Assembly (NCBI RefSeq): GCF_023702715.1
Contig: NZ_CP098480.1
Coordinates: 1,426,001 to 1,490,000 of the forward strand
Length of the DNA: 64,000 nt
Reading direction: 5' to 3'
Origin: Acinetobacter sp. C32I
GTDB lineage: Bacteria; Pseudomonadota; Gammaproteobacteria; Pseudomonadales; Moraxellaceae
The position numbers were made by a program, and so were the translations under genes. A model generated the notes under the pieces. The model saw only the letters and a list, made by a program, of their open reading frames with translations. It was not told where the DNA came from and ran no database searches. Shown piece after piece: positions 18,893 to 28,884 of this stretch. Every line of letters starts with the position of its first letter. Position 1 is the first letter of the stretch.

Positions 18893-20431
18893 TCACACTT
18901 CAGACAAACTCGGTAATAGCTGTGGAATGAGTAATTCGTTCAAGCAGCCACTTGCAAGCAATTCACTCGCTTGCTCAATATCTGGCGCAAAGAAACGATC
19001 CTCACTGTAATAAGGCACTTGATCACGCAGCACTTTACGCGCACGCTCAAGTTTTGGAGAACTTTTCAAACCTTCACGGAAATCAAGACCCTGACATGCC
19101 CCTAACCACTCAACTGCAAGAATGCCGCGAACGTTGTCAGCCATATACCACAAACGTTTGCCCGCATTCGGCGCCATAGAAACATGGTCTTCCTGATTTG
19201 CAGAGGTCGGTAAACTATCAACACTGGCAGGATGTGCAAGTGCTTTATTGTCACTTGCTAACGCAGCGGCTGTTACTTGAGCAATCATGAAGCCTGAGTT
19301 GACCCCACCATTGGCAACCAAGAATGGCGGCAATTGTGACATATGACGGTCCATCATCATCGAAATTCGACGTTCTGACAGTGAACCAATTTCGGCAATT
19401 GCCAATGCAAGGTTGTCCGCAGCCATTGCTACAGGTTCAGCGTGGAAATTACCACCTGAAATTACATCACCTTCAGCAGCAAAGACCAATGGGTTATCAG
19501 ATACCGCATTTGATTCAATTGCTAACACTTCTGCGGCTTGACGAATTTGAGTCAAGCACGCCCCCATCACCTGAGGTTGACAACGAAGTGAGTATGGGTC
19601 TTGAACCTTGCTACAGTCTTCATGTGAATGTGAAATTTCACTCGATTCAGTCAGTAAGTCACGATATGCAGCAGCAACATCAATCTGACCACGTTGACCA
19701 CGGACTTCATGAATACGTGCATCGAATGGCGCGCGTGAACCCAACATGGCTTCAACACTTAAACCACCACATACGGTTGCAGCAGCAAATAAATCTTCTG
19801 CTTCGAACAAACCACGTAATGCATATGCTGTAGAAACTTGTGTCCCGTTTAAAAGTGCTAAACCCTCTTTCGCAGCTAAAGAAATTGGCTCTAAACCCGC
19901 AATTTTAAGTGCTTCAACCGCTGGTAACCATTCACCTTTATAACGCGCTTTGCTTTCGCCTAATAACACCAAAGACATGTGTGCCAGTGGTGCCAAGTCA
20001 CCTGAAGCACCAACAGAACCTTTTAATGGAATATGCGGATAAACTTCTGCATTGATCAACGCCAAAATTGCATCGATCACTTTACGGCGAATCCCCGAAA
20101 AGCCACGTGCCAAACTATTTGCTTTGAGCAACATAATCAGACGCACCATCGCATCATCGAGCGGCTCACCCACGCCAGCAGCGTGTGATAGTACCAAAGA
20201 ACGCTGTAATTGCTCTAAGTCTTCTGGTGCAATTTTAGTTGATGCAAGTAAACCAAAACCCGTATTGATCCCGTAAGCAGTACGGCCTTCATTGACGATT
20301 TGTTCGACACAAGCAACACTCGCATTGATCCCAGCAGAAGCGCTGTCATCGAGTTTCACTTTGATTGGATTTAAATAAGCGTGGCGCAGATCTGCTAAGC
20401 TAAGTTTGCCGGGTTGAATTAGAAGTTCCAT
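18893..20431 (-). CDS. hutH: Histidine ammonia-lyase
   Basis: A 512-residue enzyme deaminating L-histidine to urocanate in the cytosol. The Ala-Ser-Gly triad that forms the MIO prosthetic group is in [29 protein letters not shown] and [14 protein letters not shown] are further family signatures. The ATG at 20431 has AGGA eight bases upstream, preferred over 20452. It lies between hutU and hutT, in the leftward hut operon. Confidence 0.97.
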   Translation of the reverse strand: MELLIQPGKLSLADLRHAYLNPIKVKLDDSASAGINASVACVEQIVNEGRTAYGINTGFGLLASTKIAPEDLEQLQRSLVLSHAAGVGEPLDDAMVRLIMLLKANSLARGFSGIRRKVIDAILALINAEVYPHIPLKGSVGASGDLAPLAHMSLVLLGESKARYKGEWLPAVEALKIAGLEPISLAAKEGLALLNGTQVSTAYALRGLFEAEDLFAAATVCGGLSVEAMLGSRAPFDARIHEVRGQRGQIDVAAAYRDLLTESSEISHSHEDCSKVQDPYSLRCQPQVMGACLTQIRQAAEVLAIESNAVSDNPLVFAAEGDVISGGNFHAEPVAMAADNLALAIAEIGSLSERRISMMMDRHMSQLPPFLVANGGVNSGFMIAQVTAAALASDNKALAHPASVDSLPTSANQEDHVSMAPNAGKRLWYMADNVRGILAVEWLGACQGLDFREGLKSSPKLERARKVLRDQVPYYSEDRFFAPDIEQASELLASGCLNELLIPQLLPSLSEV

Positions 20432-20515
20432 TATTGGCGTCCTGTTTTGCACTCTATTGTTCGCTTACGATGCTGCTTACACAATTGCAAAAAGCATCGT
20501 AATGTCCTTGTCTGT

Positions 20516-22192
20516 TTATTGTGTAATCATTGGCAAGTTCAAGCCTTGCTCTTTAGCACAATCAATTGCAATGTCATAACCGGCATCGGCATGACGCATC
20601 ACCCCTGTTGCAGGGTCATTGGTCAATACACGTGCAATACGTGCTGCTGCCTCATCTGTTCCATCACATACGATCACCACACCTGAGTGTTGAGAGAAGC
20701 CCATGCCTACACCACCACCGTGATGTAGTGACACCCAAGTCGCGCCACCGGCAGTGTTGAGCAAGGCATTTAATAACGGCCAGTCAGATACGGCATCTGA
20801 ACCATCTTTCATTGATTCTGTTTCACGGTTTGGACTAGACACTGAACCTGAATCTAGATGATCACGACCAATCACGATTGGTGCTGAAAGTTCACCGCTA
20901 CGCACCATTTCATTAAATGCCAAGCCAAGTTTTGCACGTAAGCCTAAGCCGACCCAGCAAATACGTGCTGGTAAACCTTGGAAGCTGATACGTTCACGCG
21001 CCATATCTAACCAACGATGTAAATGTTCATCATCAGGAATGAGTTCTTTTACTTTGGCATCTGTCTTATAGATATCTTCTGGATCGCCTGAAAGTGCAGC
21101 CCAACGGAATGGACCAATACCGCGACAGAACAATGGGCGGATATAAGCAGGAACGAAGCCTGGGAAATCAAAGGCATTTGCTACACCTTCATCTTGTGCC
21201 ATTTGACGAATGTTGTTGCCATAGTCAAAAGTTGGAACACCCATTTTTTGAAAATCCAACATCGCTTGAACGTGCTGCGCCATCGATTGTTTAGCGGCTT
21301 TAACCACAACTTCTGGTTCAGTTTTAGCGCGTTGACGATATTCTTCCCATGTCCAGCCAATTGGCAAATAACCATTCAATGGATCATGTGCGCTGGTTTG
21401 GTCAGTCACCATATCAGGATGTACACCACGACGAACCAACTCAGGTAAGATTTCTGCTGCATTGCCATGTAGTGCAATCGAAACCGCCTTACCTTCTTTG
21501 GTATATTTTTCAATACGCGCCAAAGCATCATCTAAATCAGTTGCTTGCTCATCGACATAACGGGTACGTAAACGGAAATCGATACTGCTTTGTTGGCATT
21601 CGATATTGAGTGAGCATGCGCCTGCAAGTGTTGCAGCTAAAGGTTGTGCACCGCCCATACCACCTAAACCAGCAGTCAACACCCAACGACCTGTCAAATC
21701 GCCGTTATAGTGTTGGCGACCTGCTTCTACAAACGTTTCATAAGTGCCTTGTACAATGCCTTGGCTACCAATATAAATCCAAGAACCCGCTGTCATCTGA
21801 CCATACATTGCCAAACCTTTGGCATCCAATTCATTGAAATGCTCCCAAGTTCCCCAATGTGGAACAAGATTCGAGTTTGCAATCAAAACACGCGGTGCAT
21901 CTTTATGGGTTTTAAACACACCCACAGGCTTACCAGATTGGACCAACAAGGTTTCATCAGTTTCTAAATTCTTTAGCGTTTCAACGATCTTATCAAAACA
22001 TTCCCAGTTACGTGCAGCACGACCGATACCACCGTAAACAACAAGCTCTTTTGGATTCTCTGCAACATCAGGGTCAAGGTTGTTCATCAGCATGCGTAAC
22101 GGCGCTTCTGTTAACCAGCTTTTTGCATTGAGCTTTGTACCACGTGGTGCGCGAATTTCTACATCACGAAATTTTGTTGTCGTTGTTGTCAC
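20516..22192 (-). CDS. hutU: Urocanate hydratase (urocanase)
   Basis: A 558-residue NAD-dependent enzyme converting urocanate to imidazolonepropionate. Characteristic stretches are [14 protein letters not shown] (dinucleotide site), [13 protein letters not shown] and ARICWVGLG, the last containing the active-site Cys. Length matches the family. It is first in the enzyme operon, starting 69 bases after a HutC-like operator at 22261-22271, and is separated from hutD by a terminator. Confidence 0.97.
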   Translation of the reverse strand: MTTTTTKFRDVEIRAPRGTKLNAKSWLTEAPLRMLMNNLDPDVAENPKELVVYGGIGRAARNWECFDKIVETLKNLETDETLLVQSGKPVGVFKTHKDAPRVLIANSNLVPHWGTWEHFNELDAKGLAMYGQMTAGSWIYIGSQGIVQGTYETFVEAGRQHYNGDLTGRWVLTAGLGGMGGAQPLAATLAGACSLNIECQQSSIDFRLRTRYVDEQATDLDDALARIEKYTKEGKAVSIALHGNAAEILPELVRRGVHPDMVTDQTSAHDPLNGYLPIGWTWEEYRQRAKTEPEVVVKAAKQSMAQHVQAMLDFQKMGVPTFDYGNNIRQMAQDEGVANAFDFPGFVPAYIRPLFCRGIGPFRWAALSGDPEDIYKTDAKVKELIPDDEHLHRWLDMARERISFQGLPARICWVGLGLRAKLGLAFNEMVRSGELSAPIVIGRDHLDSGSVSSPNRETESMKDGSDAVSDWPLLNALLNTAGGATWVSLHHGGGVGMGFSQHSGVVIVCDGTDEAAARIARVLTNDPATGVMRHADAGYDIAIDCAKEQGLNLPMITQ

Positions 22193-22260
22193 AATCGGAC
22201 TCCTTCCATTGAGTTTGAATCAGCAAATTAACCTGCTTTACTGTATAGCAATGTATTAAC

Positions 22261-22271
22261 TTGTATATACA
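22261..22271. promoter_or_regulatory. HutC-like operator before hutU
   Basis: TTGTATATACA matches eleven of the twelve bases of the perfect palindrome found before hutC at 23816. Both fit the TTGTA-N2-TACAA pattern I recall for HutC of pseudomonads. Its position upstream of the hutU start fits repression of the enzyme operon with release by urocanate. Confidence 0.7.
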
Positions 22272-22376
22272 TCCATATACTACACAAAACTTTTATATTG
22301 AAAAGATGCTTTTCAATTCTTTTATGAAAATAAATTACAAGTTAATGAAATAAATAGATTTATTTTTTGATCGGCA

Positions 22377-22413
22377 ATAAAAAACACATACAACCTGTAG
22401 TCATATGTGTTTT
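22377..22413 (-). terminator. Terminator after hutD
   Basis: AAAACACATA at 22381-22390 pairs with its complement at 22404-22413. On the minus strand the stem runs into TTTTTTATT, so hutCD is ended before the separate hutU promoter. Confidence 0.8.
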
Positions 22414-22430
22414 AAGAAAAAGTGAAAAAC

Positions 22431-23012
22431 TTAGATTTTTGTGAGTTCGATCAGACAAGTTTGTTTTAAATGCTCTGATTTTAAAACCAGTTTTTTCAAT
22501 ACTTTTTGCTGCTCTATTTTAAGGCTTTGCTGGTGTGCTAAACAAAAAACCTGCCGCTCCACTTCAATTTCTAATGGTTCTACACTCTGATTAAAAATAA
22601 AAATCAGATTGGCTGAACTGAAAATCTCAGTATTTGTTGGCTCAAAAATCCATTGATAGTGAGAACGCCATTTTTCAGGATGATAAATCAGATTAAAATC
22701 CCGAATCGGCCCATCGATTAGTTCACAACTGGTCGTGCTATCCCCACTGAATTGGGCAGATTCTAAAGTTTTCAAATGTTCTGAATCATCATCAATATTC
22801 AATACAATGCCAACACCCTCCAATACAGTGAGGATGCGCTGCATGCCATTAAACTTGGAAAAATCCCCCGAAGTTTTGACATCCGCCATGGAGATACGCC
22901 AATCAAACGCATCCAAACTGTCACCATCACTTCGGGCAAGCTCAATGGTATAACCTGCACCATTCTTCCACAGCATCTGTTTATAGTCAGCCGTGTCTAA
23001 GTGTTGAATCAT
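22431..23012 (-). CDS. hutD: HutD family protein
   Basis: A 193-residue cupin-like protein. The N-terminal YKQMLWKNGAGYTIELA, then WRISMADVKTSGDFSKF and GMQRILTVLEG, are hallmark HutD/Ves segments. HutD is known to influence hut expression in pseudomonads, possibly by limiting overinduction; its biochemical role is not firm. The start overlaps the end of hutC by four bases (ATGA), so the two are coupled. A terminator follows. Confidence 0.9.
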   Translation of the reverse strand: MIQHLDTADYKQMLWKNGAGYTIELARSDGDSLDAFDWRISMADVKTSGDFSKFNGMQRILTVLEGVGIVLNIDDDSEHLKTLESAQFSGDSTTSCELIDGPIRDFNLIYHPEKWRSHYQWIFEPTNTEIFSSANLIFIFNQSVEPLEIEVERQVFCLAHQQSLKIEQQKVLKKLVLKSEHLKQTCLIELTKI

Positions 23013-23761
23013 TGGGTAAATTTACCTTCCAGATAATAACGGCTACCCGGATAGATCAGACGTGCACTAGAAATCAGTTGTTTATTCGACCATGTACGAC
23101 GACGAATCAACAGACAAGGCTCAGTCTTATTCATTTTCAGCCATTTGCATTCTTGTGCTGAGGCTAGAATCGCGGTCACCACATGTTCACCTTCCGTCAC
23201 AGGTGCTTTAGACATTAAATAAGCATTCGGTGTAATGCTTTTAAAGTCTTGTGCCAAGTAATCTGGAATCAACATCGGATCGACCAGTCGATCTTCGATC
23301 TGTACAGGCACATCATTTTCATAATGCACAATGATCGAGTGAAAGAGCTTTTGCCCTTCACGAATCTGCATCAGCATACTTTGTTCAGCATTGGCCTGAA
23401 TCTGTTCCAGTACCAAGACTTCGGCATGATGCTTGTGGTTTCGGGCAATGATTTCTTCGGCAATATTATTGACATGAAACAAAGCGGTACGTCCTTGCCC
23501 CTCTGCAACAAAAGAACCAACACCTTGGATACGCACCAACAAACCTTCACTGGTGAGTTCACGCAAGGCACGATTCACAGTCATGCGACTACAGCCGAGT
23601 AAATTAACCAATTCACTTTCTGAAGGAATTTTTTTATTGACGGTCCATGTTCCTTCATAGATTTTTTGCGAAATCATTTGTTTCACACGCAAATACAACG
23701 GAACAGGACTATCTTCTTCTAAGGACAAATCTAAATCGTTTTGCTTTGTCGCTCTTGACAT
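23009..23761 (-). CDS. hutC: Histidine utilisation repressor (GntR/HutC family)
   Basis: A 250-residue repressor. Residues about 15-85 form a GntR winged helix (VPLYLRVKQMISQKIYEG, SESELVNLLGCSRMTVNRAL, LVRIQGVGSFVA); the rest is a UTRA ligand domain expected to bind urocanate (HHAEVLVLEQ, FHSIIVHYENDVPVQIEDR, CLLIRRRTWS). It is transcribed with hutD and has a perfect palindromic operator 55 bases upstream, consistent with autoregulation. Confidence 0.95.
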   Translation of the reverse strand: MSRATKQNDLDLSLEEDSPVPLYLRVKQMISQKIYEGTWTVNKKIPSESELVNLLGCSRMTVNRALRELTSEGLLVRIQGVGSFVAEGQGRTALFHVNNIAEEIIARNHKHHAEVLVLEQIQANAEQSMLMQIREGQKLFHSIIVHYENDVPVQIEDRLVDPMLIPDYLAQDFKSITPNAYLMSKAPVTEGEHVVTAILASAQECKWLKMNKTEPCLLIRRRTWSNKQLISSARLIYPGSRYYLEGKFTQ

Positions 23762-23793
23762 TGGCTAAAACTCATACTAAATACTATAAGTCA

Positions 23794-23837
23794 TTGTATA
23801 TTGAATTTAGTAAAATTGTATATACAAGCCTATACAA
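23794..23837. promoter_or_regulatory. HutC-like operator cluster before hutC
   Basis: The perfect palindrome TTGTATATACAA lies at 23816-23827, flanked by a left partial copy (TTGTATATTGA from 23794) and a right half-site (TATACAA at 23831-23837). The full site is shared with hutU. This suggests autoregulation with cooperative or graded binding. Confidence 0.7.
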
Positions 23838-23909
23838 ATAAACAATTTAGGTTTAATAGAAGATAAACAACTCCGATTTAATCTCTTAAATATCCCAAAT
23901 TTATTTAAG

Positions 23910-24965
23910 CTAAACCGTATATCTTTTGCTTAACCCCCATTCAGCCAAAATACGGCGATACATGGTCGAAGAACGATCTGCTTCAAAATGTGCTTCCATA
24001 CCAATATCTAAAGGTAACTCTTCTGGCTTTTGTGCCTCTACCATCTCTTGATCTTCGGCAAAAATCTGCGCATTAAAATCATAGACGGCCTGTAAATCCC
24101 CTGTGGTATCGAAATTACGGGTTAACGGTACAAACAAACGGGTCTTATTATGCGAGATAGGACAACAGGCATTTAAAATCTTGAGCACCCCGTCATTTGG
24201 GAAGTGAATGGTTAACACTGCTGAAAATGGCGGATAAACATCAAAGATCCGCTCCCACACAAAATCATCGGGTGCTAAATGTTGCATGCCATGCGGATAA
24301 TTGCTGACATTACTGGTGTAGTTTGTATGCAAGCCATATTCAGTACGTTCAGTTGAATATTTAGGTACCACAGGATTATCTCGATCGGCAAAGGCCTGAT
24401 GATGCACCCAAGCAAAGTGTGCCACATCAATAAAACCTTCCAATTGACGACCGCTTGAACCGGCAATATCCACAGAAGGCGGTAAAATGGCTTGATGCTC
24501 CTCCTGTGCCCATGTGTCTAATACAGGAAGATTCGCCAAACTTTCATCTCTGCCGAGAATACTGGTCCAGACCAAGCCATATTTTAAAACTACAGGAAAC
24601 TTGGTCAGCGAAAAACGCTCTGAGATTTTAGTTAAATCAGGTTGAGCTGGGATTTTGCTGCATTTGCCATCTTCGTTAAAATGTAGCCCATGATAAGGAC
24701 AAATCAAGGTATCTCCCTCAACCCAACCCTTACTCAAAGGCACACCACGATGCGGGCAAATATCCCGAGCCAAGTGAATCTGCCCTGTTTCGGTCTTATA
24801 CAAAGCCAGATTCATATCCAATAAGGTGACTTGCTGTGGTTTGCTGCTCACATCGTCAATACGTGCCACGGGATACCAATGTTGTGCAAGAATCTGCCAA
24901 TCCTGATCATCAAATTGGCTATGACATGGCTTATTTGGAAGATTGATGAATGGAATTGCGTTCAT
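23910..24965 (-). CDS. Rieske non-haem iron oxygenase alpha subunit (possibly HpxD-like)
   Basis: A 351-residue oxygenase. The Rieske cluster ligands are in CPHRGVPLSKGW and CPYHGLHF, about residues 69-92. The mononuclear iron region includes EGFIDVAHFAWVHHQAF. Layout is that of one-component-type alpha subunits such as vanillate demethylase and of Klebsiella HpxD, a protein required for hypoxanthine oxidation. No reductase gene is nearby, so an electron donor must come from elsewhere. It is divergent from a LysR gene and adjacent to purine genes; a purine substrate is an inference from context. Confidence 0.8.
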   Translation of the reverse strand: MNAIPFINLPNKPCHSQFDDQDWQILAQHWYPVARIDDVSSKPQQVTLLDMNLALYKTETGQIHLARDICPHRGVPLSKGWVEGDTLICPYHGLHFNEDGKCSKIPAQPDLTKISERFSLTKFPVVLKYGLVWTSILGRDESLANLPVLDTWAQEEHQAILPPSVDIAGSSGRQLEGFIDVAHFAWVHHQAFADRDNPVVPKYSTERTEYGLHTNYTSNVSNYPHGMQHLAPDDFVWERIFDVYPPFSAVLTIHFPNDGVLKILNACCPISHNKTRLFVPLTRNFDTTGDLQAVYDFNAQIFAEDQEMVEAQKPEELPLDIGMEAHFEADRSSTMYRRILAEWGLSKRYTV

Positions 24966-25031
24966 ATCCTGTGCTCATTTTAAGATTTTTCTCTTCATGA
25001 GCAGTGTGGAATAGATCAATATTCTCGTCTA

Positions 25032-25059
25032 TTAGAATGATTTATACGCATCATTCTAA
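25032..25059. promoter_or_regulatory. Palindromic LysR-type operator candidate
   Basis: TTAGAATGAT at 25032-25041 and its exact complement at 25050-25059 are separated by eight bases, midway between the divergent Rieske and LysR genes. The T...A dyad fits the site expected for a LysR regulator. Confidence 0.65.
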
Positions 25060-25128
25060 AAATTAGAACAGCACAGGCACTAAAATTGCTTTTGTATTAC
25101 AACCTGCTTTATCTCAAGTGAGTTTGCA

Positions 25129-26061
25129 ATGGCGCTGCCATTTTCACGTTTTGCCGATTATTTTATTGCCGTTGCCAAAACAGGCAGTTTAAGAAAAGCG
25201 GCTGATCAACTGTTTATTTCTGTCTCCGCGGTACATCGGCAGATCGTTTTGGCAGAAGAAGAACTCGGTGTGGCTTTATTTGAACGTTTGCCCAGTGGAC
25301 TCAAGCTGACTTTGGCTGGTGAATTACTCTATGCCGATCTACGCAGCTGGCAAAAAGAGTTTCAAATTACACAGAAACGTTTGAATGAAATCCAAGGCAT
25401 ACAACGCGGTTCAATTGATTTTGGGATGATTGCAGCACTCAGTGAAAGCTTTGTTAGTGCCGTAATACAGTCTATTGTTCAGCAATATCCGTGGATTAAT
25501 TTTAAGGTTCGTGTCTTGGACAGTGATCGTATCGCTGATCTGGTGATCAATGCTGAACTCGACTTTGGCTTGATTCTGAATCCCAAACATCAGCATCAAT
25601 TGCAGATCAGCGCCTTTATTGAAATGCCCTTGGGTTTCGTGATTCCTAAACAGCACCCTTTAGCCCATAAAGAAAAAATCTACTTCTCTGATACGCTGGA
25701 ATTCAATCATATTATTCCTGCCGAGCCTTTGGTTATTCATGACCATGTCACCGCCTTATATAAAAAACAGGACTTTCACCCACGCCATACCATCGAGTGC
25801 AATGATATCCATATGATGATTTCATTGCTCAGGCAAAACTTAGGCATCAGCATCATGAGCTATCTGGATGCAGCCCCTTATATTGAAAATACTGAATTTG
25901 AATTTAGAGCGATCAATGACCATGGCCTACATCCAATTACGGTCGCACTTTGTGTTGCACCAAAACGGCAACTTTCTCGGATTGCGCAAATCATGATGAA
26001 TCAAATCATTATCGAGATGGAAGCACTAAAATCGCGCATGCTAATGAATATTCATCAATAA
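25129..26061 (+). CDS. LysR-family transcriptional regulator
   Basis: A 310-residue regulator with the helix-turn-helix at residues about 16-40 (TGSLRKAADQLFISVSAVHR) and the effector domain beyond (GSIDFGMIAALSE, LDFGLILNPKH). It is divergent from the Rieske oxygenase with a 28-bp dyad between them, so it most likely controls that gene and perhaps the allantoinase gene, which starts about 90-130 bases downstream on the same strand. Ligand unknown; a purine metabolite is plausible from context. Confidence 0.9.
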   Translation: MALPFSRFADYFIAVAKTGSLRKAADQLFISVSAVHRQIVLAEEELGVALFERLPSGLKLTLAGELLYADLRSWQKEFQITQKRLNEIQGIQRGSIDFGMIAALSESFVSAVIQSIVQQYPWINFKVRVLDSDRIADLVINAELDFGLILNPKHQHQLQISAFIEMPLGFVIPKQHPLAHKEKIYFSDTLEFNHIIPAEPLVIHDHVTALYKKQDFHPRHTIECNDIHMMISLLRQNLGISIMSYLDAAPYIENTEFEFRAINDHGLHPITVALCVAPKRQLSRIAQIMMNQIIIEMEALKSRMLMNIHQ

Positions 26062-26153
26062 AATTGTATTTTTGCACCAAAATAAAACACACAAGCCATT
26101 GATTTAAATCAATATAGTGTTTGACACCCAAAGATTTAATCGGGTAAGTTGAT

Positions 26154-27140
26154 GTGAAGATTCACCTTTTTCACGATTTAGGCATTGCTATGGTTTGGCC
26201 CAATACAGACACTCATTTAACAGCAGATTATCCACGCGATATGGTCGGTTATGCCGAACAACCGCCCCATGCCCAATGGCCCAATCAAGCAAAAATCGCG
26301 GTGCAGTTTGTGCTGAATTATGAAGAAGGTGGTGAAAAACATATTCTGCATGGCGATGAAGGCTCGGAACAGTTCTTGTCTGAAATCAGTGGTGCAGAAA
26401 GTTATCCTGCACGACACCTTTCAATGGACTCGATTTATGAATATGGCTCACGGGTCGGTTTTTGGCGCATTCAGCAGGAATTTGCCAAACGCCAATTGCC
26501 TATGACCATTTTTGCCGTTGCGATGGCGTTGCAACGGAATCCATTGGTGGTCGAAGCGATCAAACAACACCATTACGATGTGGTATCACATGGCTTACGC
26601 TGGATTCATTATCAAAATATGGATATTGAAACTGAGAAACAACATATGGATGAAGCCATGCACATCCTTAAAAATTTGTTTGGTGAAATGCCAACAGGTT
26701 GGTACACAGGCCGTGATAGTCCCAATACCCGTCAATTGTTGGCGGAATATGATCAGGTACAATATGACAGTGATTATTACGGTGATGACTTACCCTTTTG
26801 GACAACACTCCGCAATGCAGCGGGTGCAACCCGTCCGCATTTAATTATTCCCTATACACTTGATACCAATGATATGAAATTTGCCTCACCAACTGGTTTT
26901 AATCGCAGTGAGGATTTTTTTGAATATTTAAAAGATGCTTTTGATGTCCTCTATGCAGAGGGAACAACCTCCCCCAAGATGCTTTCAATTGGTATGCATT
27001 GCCGCATTTTAGGACGACCTGCCCGCTTTAAGGCATTACAACGTTTCCTAGATTATGTGCAAAATCATGATCGGGTCTGGATTTGTACTCGTCAGCAGAT
27101 TGCAGAGCATTGGTATACACATCATCCTTTTCAAGGATAA
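26154..27140 (+). CDS. puuE: Allantoinase PuuE (polysaccharide-deacetylase fold)
   Basis: A 328-residue protein from a GTG at 26154, or 316 from the ATG at 26190 (MVWPNTDTHL); the start is not settled. YPRDMVGYAEQPPHA, VQFVLNYEEGGE, AVAMALQRNP and especially GWYTGRDSPNTRQLL are signatures of the cofactor-free allantoinase PuuE, which opens allantoin to allantoate. It is unrelated to the amidohydrolase-type AllB. Its product is the substrate of the allantoicase at 40744, although that gene lies beyond the accessory insert. Confidence 0.9.
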   Translation: MKIHLFHDLGIAMVWPNTDTHLTADYPRDMVGYAEQPPHAQWPNQAKIAVQFVLNYEEGGEKHILHGDEGSEQFLSEISGAESYPARHLSMDSIYEYGSRVGFWRIQQEFAKRQLPMTIFAVAMALQRNPLVVEAIKQHHYDVVSHGLRWIHYQNMDIETEKQHMDEAMHILKNLFGEMPTGWYTGRDSPNTRQLLAEYDQVQYDSDYYGDDLPFWTTLRNAAGATRPHLIIPYTLDTNDMKFASPTGFNRSEDFFEYLKDAFDVLYAEGTTSPKMLSIGMHCRILGRPARFKALQRFLDYVQNHDRVWICTRQQIAEHWYTHHPFQG

Positions 27141-27429
27141 GCAGTCTTACCAACAATCTATTGATATACAAATAATTATAATAATCTTAACGGGGTCTTG
27201 CCGAGTTCTCATCCAATTTCAAGATAAACCTGCGGTTCGCCCTACCTTACGAAACGTTGTTTCTCATTTCGGGAAAAGTAGGCAAAACCATTGTCATTTG
27301 CAAAACCTGTCCACTTCTTGCATCTACCATATACTAACTAGCTATATAAAACTTTATATATTATTGACACCATGCAGGTTGCAAATGACGTTTCCGAGTA
27401 TCTTATTTTCTGTATACAACTCTATCTGC
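27141..27429. other. Non-coding gap with an inverted repeat
   Basis: A gap between convergent puuE and the deaminase gene. GTCATTTGCAAAACCTG at 27293-27309 faces its complement (two bases shorter) at 27375-27389 across an AT-rich centre, and a small GAAAC/GTTTC hairpin lies at 27251-27263. There is no typical terminator T run and no convincing coding frame. Function unknown. Confidence 0.4.
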
Positions 27430-28884
27430 TTAGGCTATTTTCTCCAGATCCATACTCCGCTGTTGTAACAGCTTCACCGCTTGCTTAGCTTGCCAAGCCA
27501 ACTCCATCATATCCAGATCAGGAATCTGATCATTTTCCATCACCATTTTCCCTGCTATGAACATGGCCTTGATATGCGCTCGTCCGCCACTTGCCACAGG
27601 CCCAATCGCTATATCATGCAAGCCAAAATAACGAGGATCATCTAACTGATAAATGACCAAGTCAGCCTGTTGCCCGACTTCAATTGTACCGACTTGATCA
27701 AAGCCCAAGATTTTCGCACCACCCACCGTTCCCCAACGGATCACATCCTCAATACGGGCAGCATCTGCACCACCTTCAAATTGTCCTCCCTCATATTGAG
27801 GTGTCGCCAGCATCCCTTTTCTGGCCCGTTGTAACAACCAAGCAGCATGGGTTTCAGACAACATATCTGCGGCTTCATTGGAACCCGCGCCATCGACTCC
27901 AATCGAAATGGTCATGCCTGCCTGTTCCAGAGCAACAAGATCGGCAATGCCACTGCCCAAACGTGCATTACTCTGCGGACAGTGCGCGATTCCTGTTTGA
28001 GTTTGGCCCAACAACTGAATTTCTTCGGGTAATAATTTCACTAAATGCGCAAACCAGACATCACTGCCAATCCAGTCCTGCTCGGCACAGAACTGGACGG
28101 GGGTCATGCCAAACTTGGCTCTAGCTGCATCCAAATAATCCACTGTTTCGGATAAATGACTATGCATCCGAATCCCCAATTGTCTAGCGATTTTGGCACT
28201 TTCGCGTAATTGCTGCGCTGTGGTCGAATGCAAAGTTGAAGTCGGTGCCATCACGATTTTTCGGAAAGCATTTGAATCTGGCTGATGATATTGCTTCACC
28301 AAACGCTCAATATCCGCCATATAGTCTTCAAATTTTTCTGGACGCAAGGCTTGAGGTAACTCACTTTCCAAACCACGCGTTAAGGTTGCACCGCCACGAC
28401 ATAGCACAAAGCGCATGCCCAATTTTTCAGCTTCATCAAATAAAATTGCAGCACCATCAAACGGCATCTGCGGCCAATATAAATAATGATGATCTGCTAC
28501 CGTTGCACACCCCGAACGTAACAACTCGATCAAGCCAATACGCACTGCAATCCGAAAAGTCTTTTCATCAAATGCGCCACGGAACCGATACGGTGTACTG
28601 GCAAGCCATGAGGTCAGGTTTTGATTCAATCCTTGTGGCTCGCCCTTTAATAAAGACTGAAATAAATGATGATGGGTATTTATCCATGCTGGGTAAATCA
28701 CACAATCTTTGGCATTAATCACCTGTTCATTCGGCAGAGCGCTTAATCGCCCCATTTCCGTAATTTTTCCAGATTGAATGCGGATATCGGTGGATGAACA
28801 ACGTGCTGCGTCCCCAGTTAAACCCGTCAAAATGGCATGGGCATTTTGAATTAAATAGCTTTGATTTAATTGCTTTGAACTCAT
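27430..28884 (-). CDS. Amidohydrolase, 8-oxoguanine deaminase-like
   Basis: A 484-residue TIM-barrel amidohydrolase of the AtzC/guanine deaminase group. The metal site begins INTHHHLFQSLLKG; HSHLSETVDYL, HCPQSNARLGSG and GVDGAGSNEAADM complete it. The family includes 8-oxoguanine, isocytosine and guanine deaminases. Its paralogue at 45391 is closer to classical 8-oxoguanine deaminase, so this copy may act on another purine or pyrimidine. Its ATG overlaps the end of the permease gene by four bases, making it the fourth gene of the ABC importer operon. Confidence 0.8.
   Translation of the reverse strand: MSSKQLNQSYLIQNAHAILTGLTGDAARCSSTDIRIQSGKITEMGRLSALPNEQVINAKDCVIYPAWINTHHHLFQSLLKGEPQGLNQNLTSWLASTPYRFRGAFDEKTFRIAVRIGLIELLRSGCATVADHHYLYWPQMPFDGAAILFDEAEKLGMRFVLCRGGATLTRGLESELPQALRPEKFEDYMADIERLVKQYHQPDSNAFRKIVMAPTSTLHSTTAQQLRESAKIARQLGIRMHSHLSETVDYLDAARAKFGMTPVQFCAEQDWIGSDVWFAHLVKLLPEEIQLLGQTQTGIAHCPQSNARLGSGIADLVALEQAGMTISIGVDGAGSNEAADMLSETHAAWLLQRARKGMLATPQYEGGQFEGGADAARIEDVIRWGTVGGAKILGFDQVGTIEVGQQADLVIYQLDDPRYFGLHDIAIGPVASGGRAHIKAMFIAGKMVMENDQIPDLDMMELAWQAKQAVKLLQQRSMDLEKIA

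Noticed and set aside
19324..19833. 169-residue plus-strand open frame
   Set aside because: It is antisense to hutH, rich in His and Gln as expected from reversed coding triplets, and has no support as a gene.
27229..27400. Purine riboswitch in the puuE/deaminase gap
   Set aside because: The conserved loop words of purine riboswitches are absent and no gene starts downstream in either direction; both flanking genes end here.
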